A stretch of DNA of 36,759 bases from an uncultured Clostridia bacterium (GTDB lineage: Bacteria; Bacillota; Clostridia; Christensenellales; Aristaeellaceae), in assembly GCA_946543085.1 (NCBI GenBank), contig CAMNLM010000012.1, forward strand, positions 1 to 36,759. Direction: 5' to 3'. This document shows, in pieces, positions 31,238 to 36,759 of this stretch. The notes under the pieces are model-generated. The model had not been told where the DNA came from and ran no database searches. It saw nothing but the letters and a program-made list of their open reading frames with translations. The position numbers and the translations under genes were made by a program. Positions within the stretch are counted from its first letter, which is position 1. Every line of letters begins with the position of its first letter.

Positions 31238-33397
31238 TTACAGCAGACCGTACTCGTCCATCTTGGCAGCCAGGTCTTCCAGGCCATACTTTTCCAGGGT
31301 CTCGCGGGTGGGAATGCCGGTCTCGGTGTTCCAGCCCATCGCTTCATAGAACATCGTCTTGGCCTTCTCCATGTCCTCGCGGTCCATCTTGTCCGTGCCC
31401 TCGGTGAACACGGGGATGTCCGGATCCTTGTCGAAGTTCCAGGCGGGGATCGCGTCATGGGTGTCGCGCAGGTTCTTCACGCCCTCGTTGATCGCGAAGG
31501 AGATGGCGGTCATGCCGCGCAGCATGTGAGAGATGCGCTCCATGTCGTGCATGATGTCGTCCAGGGTGTAATCGTCGCCCGTGACGGCGGAGAGGTACTT
31601 CGCGTCCAGCTCCAGGTCACCGCGATAGCGGCGCTTGGGAGAGGTGGACAGGGTCATGGGATACATCCAGTTGCACAGGGTCGCGCTGTCGTGCCACTGC
31701 TTCTCCAGGAAGGCCCACTTCGCGAGGCGGATCTTCGCGTCGTTGATGGGGGTGTAGTTCTTCGGAGCGTCCACAACGCCCTCGCCGAAGTACTCTTCCA
31801 TGACGGGCTTGATGACCTCTTCAAAGGGAGAGCCGGAGCGGACGAAGTTGGTCAGCACGTGGACCATGCAGTCGCGGTTGTACATCAGGTTGTACAGCAG
31901 GCCGCTCTGCCAGGCATCCTCGATGGAGTGATGCTTCGGATAGCCGTTGTAGGTGACGTTGGTGTTGTTGCCGTCCACGTCGTCGTAGAAGTTCAGGCCG
32001 GCGCTGTTCTTGCTCGCGTCGTCCAGGCCCCACTTCTTGTAGAGGAAGTAGCTGCCGGAAGTCAGATCAGCCCACACGCCCTTGTTGCTGGCGAAGCGCT
32101 TGTACAGCTCCACCACGAAGCGCGGGTCGCCCGCTTCCATCAGATCCCACGGCACGTCGTTCCATTCTTCCTCGGTCATGTGTTCCTTCAGCAGGCCGCT
32201 CTTGTACAGGCGGATGAAGTCACGGCCAAGGTTGCCGTAGTTGTTGTCCACGCCGTAATCGTCCATCGCGCGGGAGCCGGCGCCGGCCAGCACCAGCTTG
32301 GCGTCGCCTTCATAGGTGAAGTCATGGGTGTTGCCCATGTAGAAGGAAGACTGGCTGGACATCGGGATGCAGGCGTTGGAGGCGTGAACCGGCAGGTCGT
32401 AATCGGCCAGGCAGTCCATCTGATACTCGGTGTAGCAGCGCACCGGGCAGGAAGAGCAGCCGCCCTGCTTGACCGTGTACTTCAGCGCGACTTCGCCGAA
32501 CTCATGCACGCCCTTGGTGCAGCGGTAGGCCGCCACGTTGATCTGGCCGCTGGGCTGTTCGCCGGTGTCCACGGGGCCATGGGGAGCGAGCTCCCACTTG
32601 CGGCCGGGAGCGCCCTGCCAGCGGTTGTTGACGGTGGCGGAGTATTCCGCCCAGCTCTGGGGCACGCGGGGCACGTTGTGGTTGTTGTTGCCGCCGACGA
32701 GATCCTTGATCATGTAGTTGGCGAGCAGCTTCAGCTCCTGCGGGCGGGCAATCTTCACAGCGCCTGTGCCGCGGATCGCCAGGGCCTTCACGCCCTTGCT
32801 GCCCAGGACTGCGGCCATGCCGGCGCCACCGGAGTTGCCGCGGGAGGTGATGATGGTGCTGTAAGGAACGAGGTTCTCACCGGCCGGGCCGATGGAGCAC
32901 ACGTCGAATTCCTCGCCGCAGGCCTTGGCGACGATCTTGTTGCTCTCGAAGGTGCCCTTGCCCCAAACCTCGGAGGCGTCCTCCAGAGTCACCTTGTCGT
33001 CCTCGATCTTGATATAGACGTGCTTGTCGCTCTTGCCCTCGATGATGATGGCGTCATAGCCGGCATACTTGATGTTGTGGGCGAAATGGCCACCCATGTG
33101 AGCGTCCAGGATGGACAGGCCCTTGCTCCAGGAGGAGAGGGAGGTGATGGTGGTGCGGCCGGAGCAGGGAACGCCGGAGGCGGTCAGCGGACCCACGCTG
33201 AAGATCACCTTGTTCTCTTCGTCAAAAGCCTTGGTGGTCAGCGGAACTTCGTCCAGGATGACCTTATAGCCGATGCCCATGCCGCCCATATAAGGCTTAT
33301 ACTTCGGCAGTGTGTCTTCGGTGGTGATTGCGCCGGTGGACAGGTTGATGCGAAGGATCGTACCGGCCCAGCCGTTAATGCCATTTTTCACAGACAT
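31238..33397 (-). CDS. Aldehyde:ferredoxin-oxidoreductase-family W/Mo enzyme, YdhV-type
   Basis: The 719-residue enzyme belongs to the AOR family, which binds tungsten or molybdenum with two pterins and one [4Fe-4S] cluster and typically oxidises aldehydes. Visible marks are GWAGTILRINLSTG at the start, PLTASGVPCSGRTTITSLS, SIGPAGENLVPYS, GNSGGAGMAAVLGSKGVKAL and the cluster ligands CSSCPVRC (Cys314, 317, 321) with a fourth Cys575 in DSATLCNW. It has no signal peptide, so it would be cytoplasmic or exported as a passenger of the Tat ferredoxin. Gene order matches ydhYVW of E. coli, whose YdhV carries a bis-pterin Mo cofactor. AAAGGAGG precedes the ATG. The substrate is unknown, and metal choice cannot be read. 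Confidence 0.92.
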   Translation of the reverse strand: MSVKNGINGWAGTILRINLSTGAITTEDTLPKYKPYMGGMGIGYKVILDEVPLTTKAFDEENKVIFSVGPLTASGVPCSGRTTITSLSSWSKGLSILDAHMGGHFAHNIKYAGYDAIIIEGKSDKHVYIKIEDDKVTLEDASEVWGKGTFESNKIVAKACGEEFDVCSIGPAGENLVPYSTIITSRGNSGGAGMAAVLGSKGVKALAIRGTGAVKIARPQELKLLANYMIKDLVGGNNNHNVPRVPQSWAEYSATVNNRWQGAPGRKWELAPHGPVDTGEQPSGQINVAAYRCTKGVHEFGEVALKYTVKQGGCSSCPVRCYTEYQMDCLADYDLPVHASNACIPMSSQSSFYMGNTHDFTYEGDAKLVLAGAGSRAMDDYGVDNNYGNLGRDFIRLYKSGLLKEHMTEEEWNDVPWDLMEAGDPRFVVELYKRFASNKGVWADLTSGSYFLYKKWGLDDASKNSAGLNFYDDVDGNNTNVTYNGYPKHHSIEDAWQSGLLYNLMYNRDCMVHVLTNFVRSGSPFEEVIKPVMEEYFGEGVVDAPKNYTPINDAKIRLAKWAFLEKQWHDSATLCNWMYPMTLSTSPKRRYRGDLELDAKYLSAVTGDDYTLDDIMHDMERISHMLRGMTAISFAINEGVKNLRDTHDAIPAWNFDKDPDIPVFTEGTDKMDREDMEKAKTMFYEAMGWNTETGIPTRETLEKYGLEDLAAKMDEYGLL

Positions 33398-33439
33398 AAT
33401 CTTTATCCTCCTTTAATCAGATGTGTGCGTGTATGTTCG

Positions 33440-34069
33440 TCAGATGGCCTGGGACACGGAAACGATGCGATCCCAGGGAATGATGGACAGCGCACCGGAG
33501 GGGCAGCCTTCCACGCAGGCGCCGCACATAATGCACTTGGAAGACTTGTGGGTGACAGGATTGACGGTGGGCATATGCCACGGGCAGGCCTGCTGGCAGG
33601 CGCCGCAGCCAACGCACTTATCCTGGTCTACGCGGCGGATACCGCTCTCATCCACATAGATAGCCTGCATGGGACAGGCGTTGCCGCAGGCAGGGTCTTC
33701 GCACTGACGGCAGGTGTCCGGGAAATAGGTCCAGGGATCGTCGGTATACAGACCGGAGCCCTGGCGGCTGGAAAACAGATTGCGGGTCACCTTCACGCGG
33801 GAGATGTAGCTGGAGGTGCATCCGTCATTGGTCAGCGTGCAGTTGATTTCGCAGCGCTGGCAGCCCACGCAGCGGTCCGCGTCGACCACGAGCAGGCCCT
33901 GCGGGAACGCCCAGACGCGAACCTTGTCCTCTGCGACCGCCTCCGCAGTCACGCCCAGCACATCCAGCATCGACGCCGAAATGGCCAGGCCGGCCAGGCT
34001 CTTGCCGCTCAGCTTCAGAAACTGACGGCGAGTATATTCCTTGTCGAGATACTTGTTTCTTTCACCCAT
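33440..34069 (-). CDS. Tat-exported ferredoxin-type subunit with four [4Fe-4S] motifs
   Basis: This 209-residue protein begins with a twin-arginine signal (TRRQFLK at 13-19, then a hydrophobic stretch to about residue 46). The mature part has 16 cluster cysteines in four sets: CVGCQRCEINC, CRQCEDPACGNACP, CVGCGACQQACP and CIMCGACVEGCP. It resembles the electron-transfer subunit of DMSO-reductase-type enzymes and YdhY/YdhX. It is first in the operon, 42 bases before the oxidoreductase gene, and probably its electron acceptor. Export through the TatBAC operon encoded 1.2 kb away fits. The start ATG follows AAGGAGG by nine bases. The mRNA has a leader of about 187 bases carrying structured RNA. 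Confidence 0.93.
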   Translation of the reverse strand: MGERNKYLDKEYTRRQFLKLSGKSLAGLAISASMLDVLGVTAEAVAEDKVRVWAFPQGLLVVDADRCVGCQRCEINCTLTNDGCTSSYISRVKVTRNLFSSRQGSGLYTDDPWTYFPDTCRQCEDPACGNACPMQAIYVDESGIRRVDQDKCVGCGACQQACPWHMPTVNPVTHKSSKCIMCGACVEGCPSGALSIIPWDRIVSVSQAI

Positions 34070-34083
34070 CAGTGAACGCCTCC

Positions 34084-34105
34084 TTCAGTTGATAATGCGA
34101 CTGAA
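34084..34105 (-). promoter_or_regulatory. Hairpin touching the ferredoxin RBS
   Basis: On the minus strand UUCAGU-N10-ACUGAA forms a 6-base stem whose last bases overlap the AAGGAGG ribosome binding site (34085-34079). It could form an on/off switch for translation of the first gene, together with the upstream structured leader. Confidence 0.4.
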
Positions 34106-34121
34106 ACATGCCAAGAAATCC

Positions 34122-34162
34122 AGCACAAAGGAATCGCGTCTCCCCCGCGTTTTCCTGGTGCT
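34122..34162 (-). promoter_or_regulatory. Long hairpin downstream of the riboswitch-like element
   Basis: On the minus strand three short helices stack: AGCAC/GUGCU, AGGAA/UUCCU and CGCG/CGCG, with small internal loops. It begins directly after the closing stem at 34163, and the AGCAC repeat in GGAGCAC could compete for GUGCU. It has no proper U-tract (GGATTTCTTGG follows), so it is more likely an expression platform than a terminator. Confidence 0.45.
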
Positions 34163-34250
34163 GTGCTCCTTCGCAAGAGGCAAGCATACCCGTTGCCGGT
34201 TATACTCAATGGTCTGGCCATCCCGGAGGGATATGAGAGACTCGGAGCAC
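34163..34250 (-). promoter_or_regulatory. Moco-riboswitch-like leader of the ferredoxin/oxidoreductase operon
   Basis: This 88-base element begins about six bases after the predicted transcription start. On the minus strand GUGCUCC (34250-34244) pairs perfectly with GGAGCAC (34169-34163). Inside are CGAGUC, an AUCCC/GGGAU hairpin, GCCAGACC, CCGGCAACGG and a GGCAA/UUGCC hairpin with loop CGGGUAUGC, then GAA before the closing strand. The element at 28315-28438 has the same blocks in the same order, with the last hairpin changed to GGAAA/UUUCC. The likeness to the Moco RNA motif is from memory. It lies far from the RBS, so control must pass through the hairpins at 34122-34162 and 34084-34105. 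Confidence 0.65.
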
Positions 34251-34262
34251 TTCTTTGATTTT

Positions 34263-34291
34263 ATTATAAAGTACAGCAGGGTGATTGTAAA
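34263..34291 (-). promoter_or_regulatory. Promoter of the ferredoxin/oxidoreductase operon
   Basis: On the minus strand TTTACA (34291-34286) and TATAAT (34268-34263) are separated by 17 bases. Transcription should begin near 34256, leaving a leader of about 187 bases. Confidence 0.75.
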
Positions 34292-34302
34292 ATTCCTTTT
34301 TT

Positions 34303-34331
34303 TGTGATAGCATATGAATATCCGTTATAAG
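34303..34331 (+). promoter_or_regulatory. Promoter and possible LysR box for the LysR gene
   Basis: TTGTGA (34303-34308) and TATAAG (34326-34331) are separated by 17 bases; TTGTAA (34285-34290) with TAGCAT (34308-34313) is an alternative. GATA-N9-TATC (34306-34322) contains the LysR-type T-N11-A pattern (34308 to 34320) and would overlap this promoter, which suits autoregulation. Confidence 0.4.
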
Positions 34332-34347
34332 TCAAAAGGAGAAGCCC

Positions 34348-35238
34348 ATGACCCTCGACGATATGCGCATGCTGCTGACCATCGCCAAATGCGGCAACCT
34401 GACAGCGGCGGCCCAGACCCTCTATGTCTCCCAGCCCGCGCTGAGCAAACGCCTCAACCGCTTCGAGGAGGAGCTCGGCGCGCAGCTGTTTGAGCGCGCG
34501 CAGGGCGCGCACCGCCTGACCCTGACCCCCGCGGGCAAGCTGCTGATTCCCTTCGCCGAAAAGTGGGAGGATCTGCAGCAGGAGGTCGGCATGCTGCACG
34601 ACATCAACAGCCGCGTGCACTTTTTTGTCGACGCCGTGGATTCTGTCGGCATCTGCGTGCTGTCGGACGCGATCTACGCCTATCACCAGAAGCGGCCGGA
34701 TACGGAGCTCGTGCTGAAGCAGCACGACAGCCGCGAGTGCTACGCCGCCGTGCACGACCGGATTGCGGACATCGCCTTTGTGGTGCAGGAGCACTTCTAT
34801 CAGAACATCATCACGACGCCTCTCTACGAGGAGCGCATGCAGCTGCTGACCTGCGAGAGTTCGGGCCTGACGGGCGTGGTGGATGTCCACGACCTCAACT
34901 GGGAGAAGGAGGTTGTGATCAACTGGAACGCCGACTACATGCGCTGGCGGCAGAACAGCCTGCACTTCAGCAGGCACCCGAACGTCACGACGTGGAGCCT
35001 GAGCATGGCGCTCCCATACCTGCGCAATGAGGGCTGCTGGGCCATGGCCCCGCAGACAGCCGCCGACCACGCCATCGCCTACTGTCCCGACCTGCGCTAT
35101 CTCCCCATCTCCAATCCCCCGCCGCCCCGCGTGGTGTACTGGATCGAGGAATACGGACGGCACCACGACGCGAGCGACGAGCTGCTGGAAATCCTCCGGC
35201 AGCAGATGGAGGGCCGCGAGGGCATCCACTGGTTATAG
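34348..35238 (+). CDS. LysR-family transcriptional regulator
   Basis: The 296-residue protein has an N-terminal winged helix-turn-helix (about 1-60; NLTAAAQTLYVSQPALSKRLNRFEEELG is the classic LysR helix pair, quoted here only as NLTAAAQTLYVSQPALSKRL) and a C-terminal effector domain (about 88-290). It is divergent from the ferredoxin/oxidoreductase operon across a 278-base region, the usual arrangement for a LysR protein that controls its neighbour. The effector is unknown and could be the enzyme's substrate. AAAAGGAG precedes the ATG by five bases. The tat operon starts 81 bases downstream with its own promoter. Confidence 0.9.
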   Translation: MTLDDMRMLLTIAKCGNLTAAAQTLYVSQPALSKRLNRFEEELGAQLFERAQGAHRLTLTPAGKLLIPFAEKWEDLQQEVGMLHDINSRVHFFVDAVDSVGICVLSDAIYAYHQKRPDTELVLKQHDSRECYAAVHDRIADIAFVVQEHFYQNIITTPLYEERMQLLTCESSGLTGVVDVHDLNWEKEVVINWNADYMRWRQNSLHFSRHPNVTTWSLSMALPYLRNEGCWAMAPQTAADHAIAYCPDLRYLPISNPPPPRVVYWIEEYGRHHDASDELLEILRQQMEGREGIHWL

Positions 35239-35267
35239 CTTTAGGCAAAATTGGAATAAGAACGCGC

Positions 35268-35296
35268 TTGAAAAAAACGCGGACTTTGCTTATAAT
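35268..35296 (+). promoter_or_regulatory. Sigma-A promoter of the tat operon
   Basis: TTGAAA (35268-35273) and TATAAT (35291-35296) are separated by 17 bases. The tatB start is 24 bases downstream, preceded by AAAGGAGG. Confidence 0.85.
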
Positions 35297-35319
35297 AAAT
35301 CTGGAAAGGAGGAAGCGGC

Positions 35320-35628
35320 ATGTTCAATATCGGTTTTGCGGAACTGATTCTTGTGCTGCTGATTGCCTTTCTCGTGGTAGGCCCGAAGGACCTGCCGAAG
35401 GTCGCCCGCTGGCTTGGCCGATGCGTCAAGAAAGCGCGCGAACTGATGCGGGAAGTGAAGCAGGAAATCGGCTGGGACGAGATCACGGAGGAGACTAAAT
35501 CGATCCGCAAGGACATCGACCAGACGGTCAAGGAGACCGACATCTCCGCCGACCTGCGCGAAGCCTCCAAGGCATTCAAGAGCAGCATGGACGAGGCAAG
35601 AAAGCATACCGGCATCAAAAAGCCGTGA
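35320..35628 (+). CDS. tatB: TatB-like twin-arginine translocase subunit
   Basis: The 102-residue product has one N-terminal membrane helix, MFNIGFAELILVLLIAFLVV, with Glu8 as in TatB, then the hinge GPKDLPKVARWLGR and a charged amphipathic helix with an acidic, coiled tail. TatB reads GPxxLP in the hinge, whereas TatA reads FGxxKL; this makes TatB the better call. Many Gram-positives have only TatA and TatC, so a separate TatB-like protein is notable. A bifunctional TatA is an alternative. It is first in a three-gene operon 81 bases after the LysR gene. Confidence 0.82.
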   Translation: MFNIGFAELILVLLIAFLVVGPKDLPKVARWLGRCVKKARELMREVKQEIGWDEITEETKSIRKDIDQTVKETDISADLREASKAFKSSMDEARKHTGIKKP

Positions 35629-35662
35629 CCCTGAGTGACAATGGTTGAAGGAGGAAAAGATC

Positions 35663-35845
35663 ATGCGTCTGGGAACCACTGAGATCATCCTGATCATCGT
35701 TCTGGCGCTGGTGCTGTTCGGCGGCGGCAAGCTGGCCGGCGTGGGCAAGGCCCTCGGCAAGAGCATCAAGGACTTCAAGAGCGAGGTCAAGGAAGACACG
35801 CCCGAAGAAAAGAAAACTGCGGACAGCGAGAAGAGTGAATCATGA
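35663..35845 (+). CDS. tatA: TatA twin-arginine translocase pore subunit
   Basis: This 60-residue protein has an N-terminal membrane helix (MRLGTTEIILIIVLALVLF), the TatA hinge FGGGKLAGVGKALGKSIKDF and a short acidic tail. Length and hinge match TatA. AAGGAGG at 35648-35654 sets the start at 35663; the frame opens at a TTG (35645) before that site but would lack an RBS. The stop overlaps the tatC start by four bases (ATGA). Confidence 0.92.
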   Translation: MRLGTTEIILIIVLALVLFGGGKLAGVGKALGKSIKDFKSEVKEDTPEEKKTADSEKSES

Positions 35846-36633
35846 AACGCGGAGCCGTGAAGCCTGACGAGGCCCTGCAGGAAAACGGCGGGGAGGAAGC
35901 TGCCGCGCAGGCGCGCTCCCCTCTCCTCTCGCACCTGCTGGCGCTGCGGAAGGTGCTCATCATTTCAGCCGCCGCTGTGGCGGTCGCCTTCTTTCTGGTG
36001 TTCTACCTGGCGATCGATCCGCTGATGGCGTGGATCATCGGGCCGATCCAGGCCCGCGGGATCGAGATCATCTACACCGCCATGTCCGAGGCGCTGGTGA
36101 CCAAGTTCAAGGTCGCGCTGATCGCCGCGGCGGTCGTCGCAAGCCCCGTCGTCATCTGGCAGCTCTGGAGCTTCCTGAAGCCTGCCCTCTATCCGCACGA
36201 GAAGAAGCGCTTCCGCGTGCTCTTCTTTGTCGCGGTGATTTTGTTCCTGCTGGGCGTGACGTTCTGCTATTTTGCGGTGTATACGCTCGCGGTGGACTTC
36301 TTCCTGGTGGCGGGCGACAACCTCGCGACGCCGCTGCTCTCCATCGACAAGTACGTCAACTTCCTCTTCGGCTTCATCGTGCCCTTCGGCATCGCGTTCC
36401 TGCTGCCGGTGGCGCTCTATCTGACCACGCGCATGGGCTGGACGAACCACAAGATGCTCGCCAGCAAGCGGAAGTTTGTGATTCTGGGCATCTTTGTCCT
36501 CGCGGCGATCTTGACGCCGCCGGATATTGTGTCCCAGGTCGCGCTGGGCATTCCGCTGTGTCTGCTGTATGAGGTCAGCATCCTCGTGGCGAGGATGACG
36601 AAGCCGAGGGAGCAGTTGGAGGAAGAAGCGTAA
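35842..36633 (+). CDS. tatC: TatC twin-arginine translocase receptor subunit
   Basis: The 263-residue polytopic protein has about six membrane helices. Family blocks are VVASPVVIWQLWSFLKPALYPHEKKRF (the Glu in HEKK corresponds to the conserved E. coli Glu103), FCYFAVYTLAVDFF, FGIAFLLPVALYL and the late AAILTPPDIVSQ. The N-terminal signal-binding motif usually reads HLxELR; here it is SHLLALRK, so the conserved Glu (E. coli Glu15) is Ala34. The protein carries a 30-residue charged N-terminal extension before this motif. It ends the tat operon; a terminator follows. The likely client is the Tat ferredoxin encoded at 33440-34069. Confidence 0.94.
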   Translation: MKRGAVKPDEALQENGGEEAAAQARSPLLSHLLALRKVLIISAAAVAVAFFLVFYLAIDPLMAWIIGPIQARGIEIIYTAMSEALVTKFKVALIAAAVVASPVVIWQLWSFLKPALYPHEKKRFRVLFFVAVILFLLGVTFCYFAVYTLAVDFFLVAGDNLATPLLSIDKYVNFLFGFIVPFGIAFLLPVALYLTTRMGWTNHKMLASKRKFVILGIFVLAAILTPPDIVSQVALGIPLCLLYEVSILVARMTKPREQLEEEA

Positions 36634-36651
36634 GCTTTCGTGAAGCTTTGC

Positions 36652-36677
36652 GGGACCCTGAAAAGGGTCTCGTTTTT
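36652..36677 (+). terminator. Terminator of the tat operon
   Basis: GACCCT-GAAA-AGGGTC (36654-36669) forms a six-base stem with a GAAA tetraloop, followed by TCGTTTTT. It lies about 20 bases after the tatC stop. Confidence 0.8.
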
Positions 36678-36699
36678 CTGTTGGCTGTTCAGAGCGGTA

Positions 36700-36759
36700 C
36701 GCTGCCCCACCCCCGACCCCTCCCTGCAAGCGGGGAGGGGAGTTTTAGGTTGAGCCGGG
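36700..36759. repeat. GC-rich hairpin at the window edge, possibly a dispersed repeat
   Basis: CCCCTCCC (36717-36724) pairs with GGGAGGGG (36733-36740) around TGCAAGC, followed by AGTTTTAGG. The sequence reads like intergenic repeat rather than coding DNA and is cut by the window end. It may also be a second terminator. Confidence 0.35.

Noticed and set aside
29729-34075. A plus-strand open frame of over 1400 codons opposite the Mo/W operon.
   Set aside because: It is a shadow of eight well-recognised minus-strand genes; it spans their boundaries and matches no family.
1-36759. tRNA or rRNA genes, insertion sequences, integrases, CRISPR arrays or phage genes.
   Set aside because: None was recognised on either strand; all large frames are accounted for by metabolic, transport or regulatory genes.

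Overview
The window looks like chromosome of a GC-rich (roughly 60-65% G+C by eye) anaerobe of the Bacillota, class Clostridia, probably gut-associated. The signs are strong AAGGAGG ribosome binding sites, sigma-A type promoters, G3E GTPases with a long His/Asp tract, a Clostridia-style multi-domain amino-acid ABC permease, and a ferredoxin-based molybdenum/tungsten enzyme cluster. The species cannot be fixed from sequence alone. No tRNA, rRNA, CRISPR array, insertion sequence or phage gene was seen.

Region 1 (1-5667) holds housekeeping genes: the 3' part of a histidine operon (hisD, hisB, hisA, hisIE, with hisH and hisF absent from their usual slots), a terminator, then murC and trpS behind a good promoter. 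Region 2 (5796-11462) carries two overlapping G3E-family metal GTPase genes, a secreted metallo-beta-lactamase/lamin-tail protein, a short DtxR/MntR-type regulator with a matching operator in front of it, and a fused NAD(P)HX epimerase/dehydratase. Region 3 (11560-14387) has a YciI-like gene, about 0.8 kb of apparently non-coding DNA, and two small secreted proteins of unknown function that seem to share a repeated domain.

Region 4 (14406-20079, minus strand) is a transporter operon. A 1004-residue permease carries two complete and two half substrate-binding domains. Its ATPase has an extra C-terminal domain resembling a degenerate GHKL/anti-sigma fold. A PreA-like dihydropyrimidine dehydrogenase follows. 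Region 5 (20226-26300) has an M3 oligopeptidase, a cytoplasmic gamma-glutamyltransferase-family protein and a bacterial SUV3-like helicase.

Region 6 (26472-36677) is the most interesting part. A short FNT-family channel gene is followed by a molybdenum/tungsten enzyme island. Reading along the minus strand, this comprises a Tat-signal ferredoxin with four [4Fe-4S] motifs, an aldehyde:ferredoxin-oxidoreductase-family enzyme of the YdhV type, a protein in the YdhW position, an NTPase, FdhD, MobB, an ECF-type membrane protein and a membrane-anchored molybdopterin-domain-like protein. A LysR regulator is divergent from it, and next to that lies a complete tatB-tatA-tatC operon. Two minus-strand RNA leaders (34163-34250 and 28315-28438) share sequence and a covarying stem and resemble the Moco riboswitch. 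One lies at the 5' end of the ferredoxin/oxidoreductase mRNA. The other places the ribosome binding site of the ECF gene inside its closing stem. Together this reads as a self-contained, cofactor-sensing system for making a tungsto/molybdo-enzyme and exporting its electron-transfer partner.
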